From NCBI GenBank assembly GCA_964643895.1, contig CAZXUE010000002.1, positions 1 through 64,000 of the forward strand: DNA of 64,000 bases, written 5' to 3'. Origin of the DNA: UBA7683 sp964643895. Its GTDB lineage: Bacteria; Patescibacteriota; Saccharimonadia; Saccharimonadales; UBA7683. The notes below the pieces were generated by a model that worked only from the letters and a program-made list of their open reading frames with translations, was not told the DNA's origin and did no database searches. The first letter of the stretch is position 1; every line of letters begins with the position of its first letter. Made by a program: the position numbers and the translations under genes. Below are positions 7,921 to 16,383 of the stretch, one piece after another.

Positions 7921-8969
7921 TCACCTCCCCATGTATAAATATCTGGTTTCCCTATTTTACGCGCAAAACGGATGTTTTCACGAATTTGCCGTGGACTCAT
8001 TGATCTATTCTGTTCTTCAATACTCAAGTTTGCGGTTGCCTCCGGCCCCCAAGGCTCAACTTGCAGCTCATGAATGAAGATATCACGATGCTTGAATGTT
8101 TCGATCCACCAGGCACGAAGGCGATGATACCAAACGGGGGTTGGATACGTGAGGTAGAATTCAAATGGCTTAGTTTTAGCATTCCAAACAATTCGGTATA
8201 CCGAAAAGCCGTATTCATCTGGCACGGGCTTCCCGAGCGGCAAGCCGTGTTGATCGCTCAGGCTCATAAATACCGGGGTGTTGGTATCGAGGGCCTTTAC
8301 TGCGGCAAACTCTTTCTCTAGCCTCTTTTGGTCGATGTCCTCGGGCGTACAGGTGCCAAACCAGTTATTTACGGCCTCGTTTTCGAGCTGGTAGCTTTCG
8401 AGTGCCGGGTGATCTTTATAACGCCTTACTACTGTTTCTACAAAGCTGATAATTGCTTGATCCTTCTCGTGTTTTGAGCCCAGTTCTTTATACCAATCGG
8501 GTTGATGGCACTCAGGCCAGCGTGGTTGGCGCATACCAAGACCAAGACTTACTTTAGAACCGTATGCAGCGGCTTGATCCATTTGCCAGTCGAGTTCTGA
8601 AAAGTCATAGTGCCCTTTAGTTTCTTCAATATCATCCCAGTAGCTCATCAAACGATAGCGCTTAATGCCCATATCTTCGTTAAGCGCAGCAAAATTGGCC
8701 TTCCAATCAACGCCAAGCTCGCGTGCGTACTTTGCTGAGAAGCTGACGCCATATTGTGGGTTCTTAACCTCTGGTATGAGCGCTTCGATAGTTTTATGGA
8801 TAGCTAAAAGCACTATAAGCGAAATGACGATATAAATCAGCACCCTCTGCCATTTAGCAAATCGCTGAAATGGAGCAGATAACTTCTTCAAAAGCGTTCT
8901 TTGCTGTGTTTTTCGATTTGATCCGGAGACGGCCTTAGTCGTTTTTGTACTCGTTTTTTTCTTTTTCAT
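7842..8969 (-). CDS. Membrane-anchored glycoside hydrolase-like TIM-barrel protein
   Basis: The 375-residue product has a lysine-rich N-terminus, one membrane segment (residues 43-62) and a C-terminal catalytic-looking barrel that is probably outside the cell. Conserved features are YRLMSYWDDIE, LGMRQPRWPE, YQLENEAVN (Asn197-Glu198, candidate acid/base), IHELQVEPWG (Glu301, candidate nucleophile) and WGGEWWYWRKE. These fit clan GH-A but the exact GH family cannot be assigned. It overlaps and precedes a soluble paralogue, suggesting tandem duplication. An anchored glycanase would fit an epibiont trimming host or its own surface polysaccharide; this is inference. Confidence 0.75.
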   Translation of the reverse strand: MKKKKTSTKTTKAVSGSNRKTQQRTLLKKLSAPFQRFAKWQRVLIYIVISLIVLLAIHKTIEALIPEVKNPQYGVSFSAKYARELGVDWKANFAALNEDMGIKRYRLMSYWDDIEETKGHYDFSELDWQMDQAAAYGSKVSLGLGMRQPRWPECHQPDWYKELGSKHEKDQAIISFVETVVRRYKDHPALESYQLENEAVNNWFGTCTPEDIDQKRLEKEFAAVKALDTNTPVFMSLSDQHGLPLGKPVPDEYGFSVYRIVWNAKTKPFEFYLTYPTPVWYHRLRAWWIETFKHRDIFIHELQVEPWGPEATANLSIEEQNRSMSPRQIRENIRFARKIGKPDIYTWGGEWWYWRKEKLGDPTIWDAVKTELNRP

Positions 8970-9049
8970 CTTTTACGCTTACGCTAATTATATTAGCTAG
9001 ATTATACCATAGTTGTGAAGTATTGACAGATATGGTATAATAAGTACTG

Positions 9050-10039
9050 ATGAGCGAACGATATATTGATACTATTGATCCTGAAATTACGGAGTAACTC
9101 CGGGAGCGAGCACCAGTAAATAGAGTGGCCGGCACGTGTCTTTTGATCAAGACTGATGCAGGTGGCCGCCATGAGCAAATAATTGGCTATTCACTGACCA
9201 CTCCACTTGAGTTACCCGATTCCGAAAAACGACTTATTATTATGGGCAGCCAGTGGTCTGAGTATGCTACTCGTGCACCACAGGAAGATCGCGCCGAGGC
9301 TATAGCAACCGTTCTTGGAATTCCAGTGTTAGCGATTGACATGCCTGGTCAATCCCCTGAGAGCAGCGGCCTGACCTACGTTCAAAAACAAGGCATCAAA
9401 AGAGGAGACTTTAGCGTTCTCGGTCAGTCCCTGTGGGATACTGCCAGTCTTGCAGTCTCTCGTGAACGCAAAAAATCATTACTTGAACACGAAGTAATTC
9501 TGCTTGGTATGTCGCAGGCTTCATCAATTGTTTCTTCAATGCTAGCTACCGCTCCTGAGAAAGTTGCAATTAGTGATGTTGTTAATTGGAACGGGCCTGC
9601 GATCACGAATAGCGGTGATCGTTCGGCACGTGGCTTACTACGAGATTTCGTTGTAGATGGTCCAAAAGACGATAAGTTGTACAAAGATCGTAATCCTGGC
9701 TGGGCTTATAGAGAGGGTCCACTTGAGCTGGCACGCGTTCTTCGCAGACCCAGGGGCCATATTTTGTCCTTCCTTGGTCTTGCGCGGGCAAATGATGCCA
9801 AGACATTGGCCGCGTGTCTGACAGGAGAGAAGGGCTTTAACGGGCGTATACATATCGTACACTCTGCACTTGATACTGTAAGTGCGGCTCGAGATAACGA
9901 AGCAGCCGCTAGATTGCTCAAGGGTTTGCCTGGAACTGATGTGCGCTGGGCGCCACTCCCTGGTGAGCATCATGCTGTTTTGAACCACCTGCCTGCGATA
10001 GCCGCAGTAGTGCGGCGAGTAGTTCAGCTCGAATACTAG
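9050..10039 (+). CDS. Alpha/beta hydrolase-like protein with in-frame TAA at codon 16
   Basis: The C-terminal part is an alpha/beta-hydrolase-like protein: strand RLIIMGSQWSE, LAIDMPGQSPES, the nucleophile elbow LLGMSQASS (Ser in GxSxA) and a late His in PLPGEHHAVLNHL. A start ATG at 9050 lies 8 nt after TATAAT, and the same frame continues to 10039 except for TAA at 9095-9097 between MSERYIDTIDPEITE and LRERAPVNRV. Alternatively translation begins at GTG 9125. Because the promoter belongs to the ATG at 9050, the TAA is probably a mutation, a sequencing error or a readthrough site. The substrate is unknown. Confidence 0.6.
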
Positions 10040-10059
10040 AGAATGGTACACTAGAACCT

Positions 10060-11343
10060 ATGCGTATCGGTCTTTTCACAGACACTTATGTGCCAATTCA
10101 TAATGGTATTAGCTACGTGGTTGAGCTGACCCGAGCCGGCCTTGAGAAGTTGGGCCATGAAGTGTATATTTTTGCACCCAGCCCAGAGTTTGGCTACGAA
10201 GAAGTGGACGATCATATTATTCGCTACCCGGCAATTAAAGGCGTAACCTACGATGATGATCTTACAAGCATCTTCTTTCCTCCTACGCAGCTGCAAAGAA
10301 TCAATAAATTACAACTTGATATCATTCAATTCTTTACCCCAAATCAGGTGGGCTTGCTTGGTCTGATGGCGGGCCTTCGCTACGATATTCCCGTAATCTC
10401 TCAGTACAGTACCGATCTGTACCAGTATGTCGAGTACTATCCTGCGGCACAGAAAGTCATTTTGGGCTTCCCTATTGCAGCGCCAGTGGTTTTGGGTGGA
10501 AGATTTAAAAGCTGGGGCAAGGCATTTGCGGCGCTGCCGAAAGATCGTACCTTGGCCCAGTGGAAAAAACGTCTTACGGCTGAGTACGCCACCAGCATGC
10601 ATGATAAATGCGATGCGGTAATTGCGCTTTCCAGGAAGCACAAAAAACAGCTGGAAAGCTGGGGCACGCAAACTGATATCAAGTTGATGCCAACAGGGGT
10701 AGACCCCCTGCCTCAGGCGACTAAAAAAGATATCCTGACTTTTAGGAAACTGCACAATATAAAACCCAGTGAAAAAGTGATTTTATATGCGGGCAGGATC
10801 AGCAAAGAGAAAAATCTTGATGTGCTCCTCGATGCTTTTATTGAGCATATCGCACCATTGCAGCCAAATATAAAACTTTTATTTGCAGGTGATTTTGATT
10901 ATCGCCATGTGCTTGAACAAAAGGCTGAAGATTCTGGTTATGGCGATAGAATTATATTCTCAGGTAGTTATCAACGCGCACAAGGCGGTATTATTTACGG
11001 TTCAGCGGATGTGTTTGCCTTCCCCTCTCTTACCGATACCCAAGGGCTAGTTTTACACGAGGCTGCAGGGGCTGGCTTACCATTGGTTCTTTGTGACCCC
11101 GAACTTTCCGAGATTTTTCACGCTGATGAAAATGGTTTTCTTGCAGAACCATTGCCAGAAGATTTCGCCCGTCAACTTCTGAACGTTTTAACCAACGATC
11201 TGCTTCAGAAGAAAATGGCCGAAAAAAGTCGAACATACGCACATGAATTCACTGAGGAGCGCCAAATAGCCGCACTCGAAAAACTGTACGTTCAGTGCAT
11301 CGCCAACCATAAGCCAGTAAACTTTGCCGGTGGCAAGTGGTAG
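10060..11343 (+). CDS. GT4-family glycosyltransferase
   Basis: The 427-residue product is a retaining GT-B glycosyltransferase of family GT4, resembling bacterial glycolipid synthases (diacylglycerol glucosyltransferase or PimA-like). The N-terminal acceptor domain starts RIGLFTDTYVPIHNGIS and includes the FTPNQVGLLGL region. The C-terminal nucleotide-sugar domain has LYAGRISKEKNLDVLL and EAAGAGLPLVLCD, equivalent to the EX7E region. It probably builds membrane glycolipid or a cell-surface glycan at the cytoplasmic membrane face. TACACT (10047-10052) ends 7 nt before the ATG, with no Shine-Dalgarno site. Confidence 0.85.
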   Translation: MRIGLFTDTYVPIHNGISYVVELTRAGLEKLGHEVYIFAPSPEFGYEEVDDHIIRYPAIKGVTYDDDLTSIFFPPTQLQRINKLQLDIIQFFTPNQVGLLGLMAGLRYDIPVISQYSTDLYQYVEYYPAAQKVILGFPIAAPVVLGGRFKSWGKAFAALPKDRTLAQWKKRLTAEYATSMHDKCDAVIALSRKHKKQLESWGTQTDIKLMPTGVDPLPQATKKDILTFRKLHNIKPSEKVILYAGRISKEKNLDVLLDAFIEHIAPLQPNIKLLFAGDFDYRHVLEQKAEDSGYGDRIIFSGSYQRAQGGIIYGSADVFAFPSLTDTQGLVLHEAAGAGLPLVLCDPELSEIFHADENGFLAEPLPEDFARQLLNVLTNDLLQKKMAEKSRTYAHEFTEERQIAALEKLYVQCIANHKPVNFAGGKW

Positions 11344-11354
11344 ACTCGGTAGAC

Positions 11355-11927
11355 TTATTTTTTGGAAACGAAATGATTGTCTTTAATATAAAATCGGGCG
11401 ATTTCATCTACCGCTTTGCTAATGCCAATTCGGGTTGTTTCAATGATCTTAAAATCCCGCTGTTTGGGTTCAAAAATCTGAAGTGGTGGTTTTTGTAAAT
11501 TATGGCCGTAAAGTGCTTTATCAATAGCAAGTGCCTGGGCTAGTTTAGCGGGACCATTAGTGAGTTGTGTTTTAGCGTCGAGTTTTCGATTTTGTTGCAT
11601 ACATTCTATCCCTTTAAGCGGCTGAGCTGCTCTAATTAGAATTCCGGCACCGTAGCCTGCTGGCCCCGCCGTGACGTTGAAGCACCAATGCATGCCATAG
11701 GTAAAGTAAATATAGGCATGAGCTGCTGGGCCAAACATGGCCGTGTTGCGGGCCGATTCTCCGGTAAAAGTATGGCTGGCCGGATCTTCCTGGTGGTAAC
11801 TCTCTGTTTCAACAATTCTAGCCTGCAATGTAGCACCGTCTGGTAAGGTTCGATGGATAACACAGCCGAGCAAATACTTTGCTCCTTCCCTTACGTCAAG
11901 CAGCTTTGTTGGATCAAGGGGCTTCAT
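11355..11927 (-). CDS. mpg: 3-methyladenine DNA glycosylase (AAG/MPG family)
   Basis: The 190-residue product excises alkylated and deaminated purines, creating abasic sites that Xth-type enzymes process. Family features are LLGCVIHR, ARIVETESYHQEDPASH (catalytic Glu in VETE), RNTAMFG, AYIYFTYGMHWCFNV and GILIRAAQP, followed by TNGPAKLAQALAI. Length matches compact bacterial AAG proteins. It overlaps the upstream P-loop kinase gene by 4 nt (ATGA), so the two are translationally coupled. The convergent neighbour is the GT4 gene. Confidence 0.93.
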   Translation of the reverse strand: MKPLDPTKLLDVREGAKYLLGCVIHRTLPDGATLQARIVETESYHQEDPASHTFTGESARNTAMFGPAAHAYIYFTYGMHWCFNVTAGPAGYGAGILIRAAQPLKGIECMQQNRKLDAKTQLTNGPAKLAQALAIDKALYGHNLQKPPLQIFEPKQRDFKIIETTRIGISKAVDEIARFYIKDNHFVSKK

Positions 11928-12436
11928 AAGCCAAGGGTCTCAGAAATGTATTCTGCCGTAATGCGTGTGCCATCTAGGGTGATATGCGGCTCATCAGCCA
12001 GCGGCGGCTCAATCAACTCAGCAATCCGCTCAAACATACTGCTTGGGTCTTCACTACGGGGAACTAAATGGTGGTGTTCGGCGGCTTCAATCCGGCGTTC
12101 ACGCGCCACCTCTCGCGGTGTTTTCGTCCATATTAAAATAACCTGTACGCCAGCGTTCTTCGCAATCTTATATTTCTCTAGTCGATGGATATAACGGTTC
12201 AGGTTGGCATCATAAATAACGCTCTTTCCTTCAAGAAGAAGCTGCTTGGTTTGCCGATTCAGGTGTTCATAGAGCGCGTCATGTTCAGCCTGGCTAAATT
12301 TCGGCTTTGCAAAAAGGTGCAATCTCACGTCATCTGAAGAAAGCCGTACTGCGTCTGTCAACTTTTCAACTACCCTCGCGGCTGTCGTCTTTCCCGCTCC
12401 GGGCAAGCCCATTAATAGGTATAAAGTTTGTCTCAC
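11924..12436 (-). CDS. AAA/zeta-type P-loop kinase
   Basis: The 170-residue product has a Walker A near the N-terminus (LMGLPGAGKTTAA), SSDDVRLHL, an LLLEGKSVIYDANLNR segment, and a C-terminal arginine-rich lid (TPREVARERRIEAAEHH). This pattern is typical of small kinases annotated as AAA_33 or zeta-toxin-like, which phosphorylate small molecules, nucleotides or RNA ends. No antitoxin partner is visible. The GTG at 12436 is chosen because TAAAAT lies 7 nt upstream; the longer frame to 12481 would place its start inside promoter sequence. A truncated related copy lies at 14511-14622. Confidence 0.8.
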   Translation of the reverse strand: MRQTLYLLMGLPGAGKTTAARVVEKLTDAVRLSSDDVRLHLFAKPKFSQAEHDALYEHLNRQTKQLLLEGKSVIYDANLNRYIHRLEKYKIAKNAGVQVILIWTKTPREVARERRIEAAEHHHLVPRSEDPSSMFERIAELIEPPLADEPHITLDGTRITAEYISETLGL

Positions 12437-12510
12437 AAGCTCTATTTTAGCGTATATGCTTGCCCTCAGAAATAATCTCATAGTACACTTGTGAAAACTG
12501 AAGGAGATGT

Positions 12511-13752
12511 ATGGCAGAAACTGGAGAGCAGCATAGAGAAGAAGGCTCCCCTATTGAAAACGAAAGTGTGCACCCTGATGTTGCTGCTGCTCGTGCGAGG
12601 CCAATCGCACAGCGTCTAGCTGTTCTTGGTGTAGGGACGTTGGCTACAAATCCAAAAGCAGCCGAAGCATTTTTACACGCTTCTGCTAACGTTGCGCGAG
12701 CACTGGCTGAACTAGCTATTTCTGATGCGTTAACGGATGAACGGGCGATTGTTGCAGACCTAGAGGAGGTTGGGGCAGATACTCAAGAGCTGCAATCGCA
12801 TGTGGTTGGTCCCCCCGAAGAACGCAGAGATGCCACTGAGGCGTCTTCCCCTGCACTTGATGCCTCGGCAGATCCAGAGTCCACTGACTTACCAGTAGAA
12901 CCAGTAGAACCAGTAGAACCAGTAGAACCAGTAGAACCAGTAGAACCAGAGTTAGAGTTAGCGCTGACTGCTTTTACTCCAAAACAGAAGCAAGTTGTGC
13001 GTGAGTTACTTGAACGTGGAGAGCTGGTTAGCGCGTCCGAGGTTCGAAGAATGCTCAGTCCGACAAGCAGTGGTGCTGGCCACACAGCTCTCTACCTGCT
13101 TTCTAAGAGGATTGATGGACTGCCGGAGGGTCATTTCATTAGGCAACATTGGCAAACCTCAGGGGTTCCAAAGTCGAGAGACAGAAAAATTGGCATCATT
13201 GTTCCACGACCAGAATACGCCGACGCCAAGACAGATCAAGGAGAGGTTACGGAAGATGCCGAAGTGCCGTCGGAAGAAGGTCCGCACGAACAATATTTAG
13301 AGCCCCAAGGTATCGTCGCTGAAAAGCAGAGCGATACACCTACTTCTGTCGGGGATCCAGAGGAATTAACTGGAGACTACCTGGGGCGACATAAGGATTG
13401 GGGGCTAGATTTTGATAGCAGCGAGATAGGCGATCTTGTGGTGGTGCTTGATGGTAACCCTGTTTACGGATTCAAACCCTCTACGGCTATGATTATTTAC
13501 AGTATCGCATTGCGGGAGCCTGGTATTCGATACACAGTGGAAGATATACAGGCTATGCTTGTAGATACCGATTTTAACGAGATGACCCCGGACGCAATAC
13601 GCGGTAGCTTTCACGAAATACAAGCACGATTTAAAGCGTTCTCCAGAGATGATCATATTGAATACGATGCTAAAAACGTAGCGATAACTCTCTATGCGGA
13701 GGTTCCTGATGGGCCCACGAATCGGAGGAGAGCACCTGATTTTTTAGCATAA
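12511..13752 (+). CDS. Hypothetical protein with Pro-Val-Glu repeat, possible winged-helix regions
   Basis: The 413-residue acidic product has no assignable family. It has an alanine-rich helical N-terminus (residues 20-80), an acidic linker with six PVE triplets (about 128-145), then a segment starting FTPKQKQVVRELLERGELVS that looks like a helix-turn-helix. A second acidic linker is followed by a C-terminal helical region (GIRYTVEDIQAMLVD). A DNA-binding role is plausible but unproven. A strong Shine-Dalgarno AAGGAG sits just before the ATG, unlike most neighbours. The WhiB-like gene follows after 59 nt, so the two may act together. Confidence 0.7.
   Translation: MAETGEQHREEGSPIENESVHPDVAAARARPIAQRLAVLGVGTLATNPKAAEAFLHASANVARALAELAISDALTDERAIVADLEEVGADTQELQSHVVGPPEERRDATEASSPALDASADPESTDLPVEPVEPVEPVEPVEPVEPELELALTAFTPKQKQVVRELLERGELVSASEVRRMLSPTSSGAGHTALYLLSKRIDGLPEGHFIRQHWQTSGVPKSRDRKIGIIVPRPEYADAKTDQGEVTEDAEVPSEEGPHEQYLEPQGIVAEKQSDTPTSVGDPEELTGDYLGRHKDWGLDFDSSEIGDLVVVLDGNPVYGFKPSTAMIIYSIALREPGIRYTVEDIQAMLVDTDFNEMTPDAIRGSFHEIQARFKAFSRDDHIEYDAKNVAITLYAEVPDGPTNRRRAPDFLA
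12892..12945 (+). repeat. In-frame 9-bp tandem repeat CCAGTAGAA, 6 copies
   Basis: Six exact copies encode Pro-Val-Glu repeats in the acidic linker of the gene at 12511. The unit is a multiple of three, so copy changes keep the frame and only alter linker length. Identical codons in all copies point to recent slippage expansion. Confidence 0.95.
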
Positions 13753-13811
13753 GCGAAGGTGCACCTCCGCAGAGGCGTGGAGGTGGCTCGCTAGCTTCGG
13801 TTTATACTAGC

Positions 13812-14513
13812 ATGGGTTACGAACACGGTGTTGCCAGTACCTCTAACCCAGAACTGGCTCAACGACTCAAGGATTACATTATGCAGGGTGCGTACATAAG
13901 TGAAGATTTTGTTGATACGATGCTTGGTGACCCATCTCTTCTAAGGTCAAGCTTACGTACTTGCCTGCACGATCCCGGCTATCCCGCTAACCAGTCTGCC
14001 CACAGAAGGTTTGAAGAAGTAGCAAGCATGCTGAAGGACGTACAAAGCGATGGTGCCGATATTGACTCAGGGCAGCCAAAAAGTAAACGAGGAGAAATGA
14101 CTCCCCCACAATTTAAAACAACCCAAGCGATTGTTTTACGCAAGATATTAAGGGAGCGAGGAGACTGTGATGCGATTAGCGATTTTTATCCTCAAAAACA
14201 AGCAGAGATTAATGAAAACAGAAAAGTCTGTCAAGAATGTGTTGTAAGATTGGCTTGCGCCGAATACGCCGTTGTTTTCAATGAAGAATATGGACTATGG
14301 GGCGGTCTCTCAGAGCGAGCTCGAAGACGCATCCGCAAAAAAATCAGAGAAGATTTTGGGGTTACAGATATAAGTCGAGAACTTGCATTTGCGGATCCAG
14401 ATAGTGAGGTGCGGGTGGCGCTAAGGGCCCGATTACCCACATACCTTGATGAGCAAGATCAAACTTCAGAGAAGCCGCCCGGACGCTTACCAAAGCAGGC
14501 GCAAGAGGCGTGA
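13812..14513 (+). CDS. WhiB-like iron-sulfur transcriptional regulator
   Basis: The 233-residue product contains a full WhiB signature in its central part. Four cysteines, Cys119, Cys140, Cys143 and Cys149 (C-x20-C-x2-C-x5-C), are followed by the diagnostic turn GLWGG (161-165) and a basic helix SERARRRIRKKIRE. In known Wbl proteins the cysteines bind a 4Fe-4S cluster, the G[VI]WGG turn contacts sigma region 4, and the basic tail contacts DNA. About 110 extra N-terminal residues and an acidic C-terminal tail make it longer than typical Wbl proteins. A TATACT at 13803 is only 3 nt from the ATG, so the exact start is uncertain. Wbl proteins are best known from Actinobacteria and their phages. 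Confidence 0.85.
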   Translation: MGYEHGVASTSNPELAQRLKDYIMQGAYISEDFVDTMLGDPSLLRSSLRTCLHDPGYPANQSAHRRFEEVASMLKDVQSDGADIDSGQPKSKRGEMTPPQFKTTQAIVLRKILRERGDCDAISDFYPQKQAEINENRKVCQECVVRLACAEYAVVFNEEYGLWGGLSERARRRIRKKIREDFGVTDISRELAFADPDSEVRVALRARLPTYLDEQDQTSEKPPGRLPKQAQEA

Positions 14514-14622
14514 ATTCATCAGATGAAAGTCTCACTGCCATAGTCAATTGTTTGATAATTTTGGCCGTCGTAGTTTTACTAGTTCCAGGTAAGCCCATTA
14601 CTAGGAATAAAGTAGCCGCCAT
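14511..14622 (-). pseudogene. Truncated P-loop kinase remnant
   Basis: About 37 codons starting MAATLFLVMGLPG match the N-terminus of the kinase at 11924-12436 (LYLLMGLPG, then KTT and AVRLSSD). The Walker A is damaged (GTSKTT instead of GAGKTT). Similarity stops at SSDEF, where the convergent WhiB-like gene ends, after which the frame is unrelated. This is a remnant of a duplicated kinase, cut off by rearrangement next to the WhiB-like gene. Confidence 0.7.
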
Positions 14623-14660
14623 AATTTAATGTGCCGTAATTATGTCACAATCAGATCTAC

Positions 14661-16211
14661 TTATTTTCTGCGAAACCTTCCGCGCATATTCTCGGCTACT
14701 GTTTTATGCTTAATATCAAGTAATACTATCTGCCCGTTTGATACACAATAGTAAATTCTGGTACGGTTGCTCTCTGGTGATTGACTCATGCCAATACCAG
14801 TACTGTCGTTAGGGCTAAATTCATAAACATGTCTACGTTTGGCGTGGGCAGTACGAGGGTCAAGAAGGCTGACTTTTTGATCTTCCATTGGGTGGCTCCC
14901 ATTTCCTTTAGGGTCTTCTAATATAGCCTCAATCATTTTTTGTATGTCGTCAGCATTTCGGTGCCTAGTAGTATAAGCACTGAAAAGCTTCTGAGCCATA
15001 ATTGCAGCAGTCGTCCTTGCTCGCCAGTCCTTAAAGCTGGATGTCTCATCATAAACTTCTGAAAGTGCCTCAGTCGCATGCCAACTTTCACCTATCTGCT
15101 TAGCTATTAAAACAGAGTCAATTGGATGCTTTGGTGGTGCCTCAGGAGGCCGCACTGCCTCTTTTCCGCTTGTCTTTTGCGTTACACGTTTGCCACCAGC
15201 TCTTTTATGGCGGTTTAAAATTTGATCAGAGCTTTGAGGAGCGTCCACTAAGGCGAATCTATGTGGCAGCCTATACTTTGTGATTAATGATATAAGCGTT
15301 TGCTTTGTTTCGCCGAGGTGGTCACGAAATGCTTCAGCTAACTCTTCTTTTGCGCTTTCTGGCCGATCTTCGTAAGGGTGCGCTACTACGTAACGTACGA
15401 AATTTTCTAGCGGAACAGATTGAGAAACTGTAAATCTTCCGATCATACGGAGCCACTGCTCAGTAGTTGAGAGCTCTTCGCTTGCAGTGTCGCGATTTTG
15501 TTGAACTGCGAGCAAGGCACCTATTAAAAACGATTCTTTAAAAGTTTGTGGATTGCTAGCTAAAGTAGAGAATGACGGGTCAATTACCGAATCCTCGGTT
15601 GGATCATAATGATTCCTTGCCAACGCAATGAGTAAACCAGTGTATTCATCAAGAGGGGTTTGCTTATCTGTTAAAAATTCTGTTAAACCTTCAATTTGCT
15701 CTGCATCTCTGCCAATTAATTCAAAAAATGGTTCTAATAAACGGCGCTCAGCTCCGTATGCACGCTTAAATAAAGAAGTCATATAGCCTTGTAAACGAAG
15801 CATGTGAATATCGTATGGATCGGTTGCGCCAGCGCTAATATCCCCTCGTTTATCAAGAGCAGCTCTCAGCTCATCGTCACCCCATACGTATAGTTGAGCT
15901 TCCCACTTCGCGTGAGCTATAGTAGTAGTTACGTTTTTTCTTAATTGTCGATTGTAGCCGGATTGTCCCTTGCGGTATGCTCGAGTATCTTTTAGGCCGC
16001 TCGCCATTCTATCGCTCATTCCAGCGTCTAACGTTGCTATTATTTCCGAAAGATGCTCATCACTCAAAAAATGATGTGTTTCAGAGTCGATAGTCTCCCA
16101 TATTGTTTCAATTGTAATAATATCCTCATAATGGACATCTAATATTCTAGCAACTGCACTATGTTGAATATTTCCACCCGTTTCAAATGGTTGACGAGCT
16201 TCGGAGGTCAT
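14661..16211 (-). CDS. Large hypothetical protein
   Basis: The 516-residue, mainly helical, charged product has no family I recognise. There is no signal peptide or membrane segment, so it is probably cytoplasmic. The middle (about 340-365) is a Lys/Pro-rich linker. The last 60 residues (RHVYEFSPN, then RIYYCVSNGQIVLLDIKHK) faintly resemble the strand pattern of RelE/ParE-type toxins, but the catalytic residues cannot be matched with confidence. It is transcribed alone, with a palindromic repeat upstream and a kinase remnant downstream. Confidence 0.65.
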   Translation of the reverse strand: MTSEARQPFETGGNIQHSAVARILDVHYEDIITIETIWETIDSETHHFLSDEHLSEIIATLDAGMSDRMASGLKDTRAYRKGQSGYNRQLRKNVTTTIAHAKWEAQLYVWGDDELRAALDKRGDISAGATDPYDIHMLRLQGYMTSLFKRAYGAERRLLEPFFELIGRDAEQIEGLTEFLTDKQTPLDEYTGLLIALARNHYDPTEDSVIDPSFSTLASNPQTFKESFLIGALLAVQQNRDTASEELSTTEQWLRMIGRFTVSQSVPLENFVRYVVAHPYEDRPESAKEELAEAFRDHLGETKQTLISLITKYRLPHRFALVDAPQSSDQILNRHKRAGGKRVTQKTSGKEAVRPPEAPPKHPIDSVLIAKQIGESWHATEALSEVYDETSSFKDWRARTTAAIMAQKLFSAYTTRHRNADDIQKMIEAILEDPKGNGSHPMEDQKVSLLDPRTAHAKRRHVYEFSPNDSTGIGMSQSPESNRTRIYYCVSNGQIVLLDIKHKTVAENMRGRFRRK

Positions 16212-16272
16212 AATTTATATATTAACACTTTAATGCTTAATAAGCAATATTAATATCTTAAAACCCTGCCGT

Positions 16273-16348
16273 GTCATCCTGGGTAAAGCAGAAGGATCTA
16301 ACAGGCGGATGGCAGCTAAACCAGATCTTTCAACAAAGTTAAGGTGAC
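16273..16348. repeat. Dispersed palindromic element, copy 1 (degenerate)
   Basis: The left arm GTCATCCTGGGTAAAGCAG continues into AAGGATCT, and the right arm AGATCTTTCAACAAAGTTAA runs into GGTGAC. This is the layout of the other copies near 37.9, 40.3 and 63.6 kb (arms beginning GTCATCTTGA or GTCATCCTGA and ending AGGATGAC). It lies in the intergenic region between the gene at 14661 and the adenosyltransferase. It is the most diverged copy. Confidence 0.6.
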
Positions 16349-16383
16349 GCTCCAATAGATCAAGGGTTTCGTAACTCAAGTTT

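Noticed and set aside
11924..12436. Zeta-toxin of a toxin-antitoxin pair
   Set aside because: The kinase fold fits, but there is no epsilon-like antitoxin gene. The gene is coupled to a DNA repair glycosylase instead.
14661..14900. RelE/ParE toxin domain at the C-terminus of the 516-residue protein
   Set aside because: The strand pattern is suggestive, but catalytic residues cannot be aligned by eye and no antitoxin gene is adjacent.
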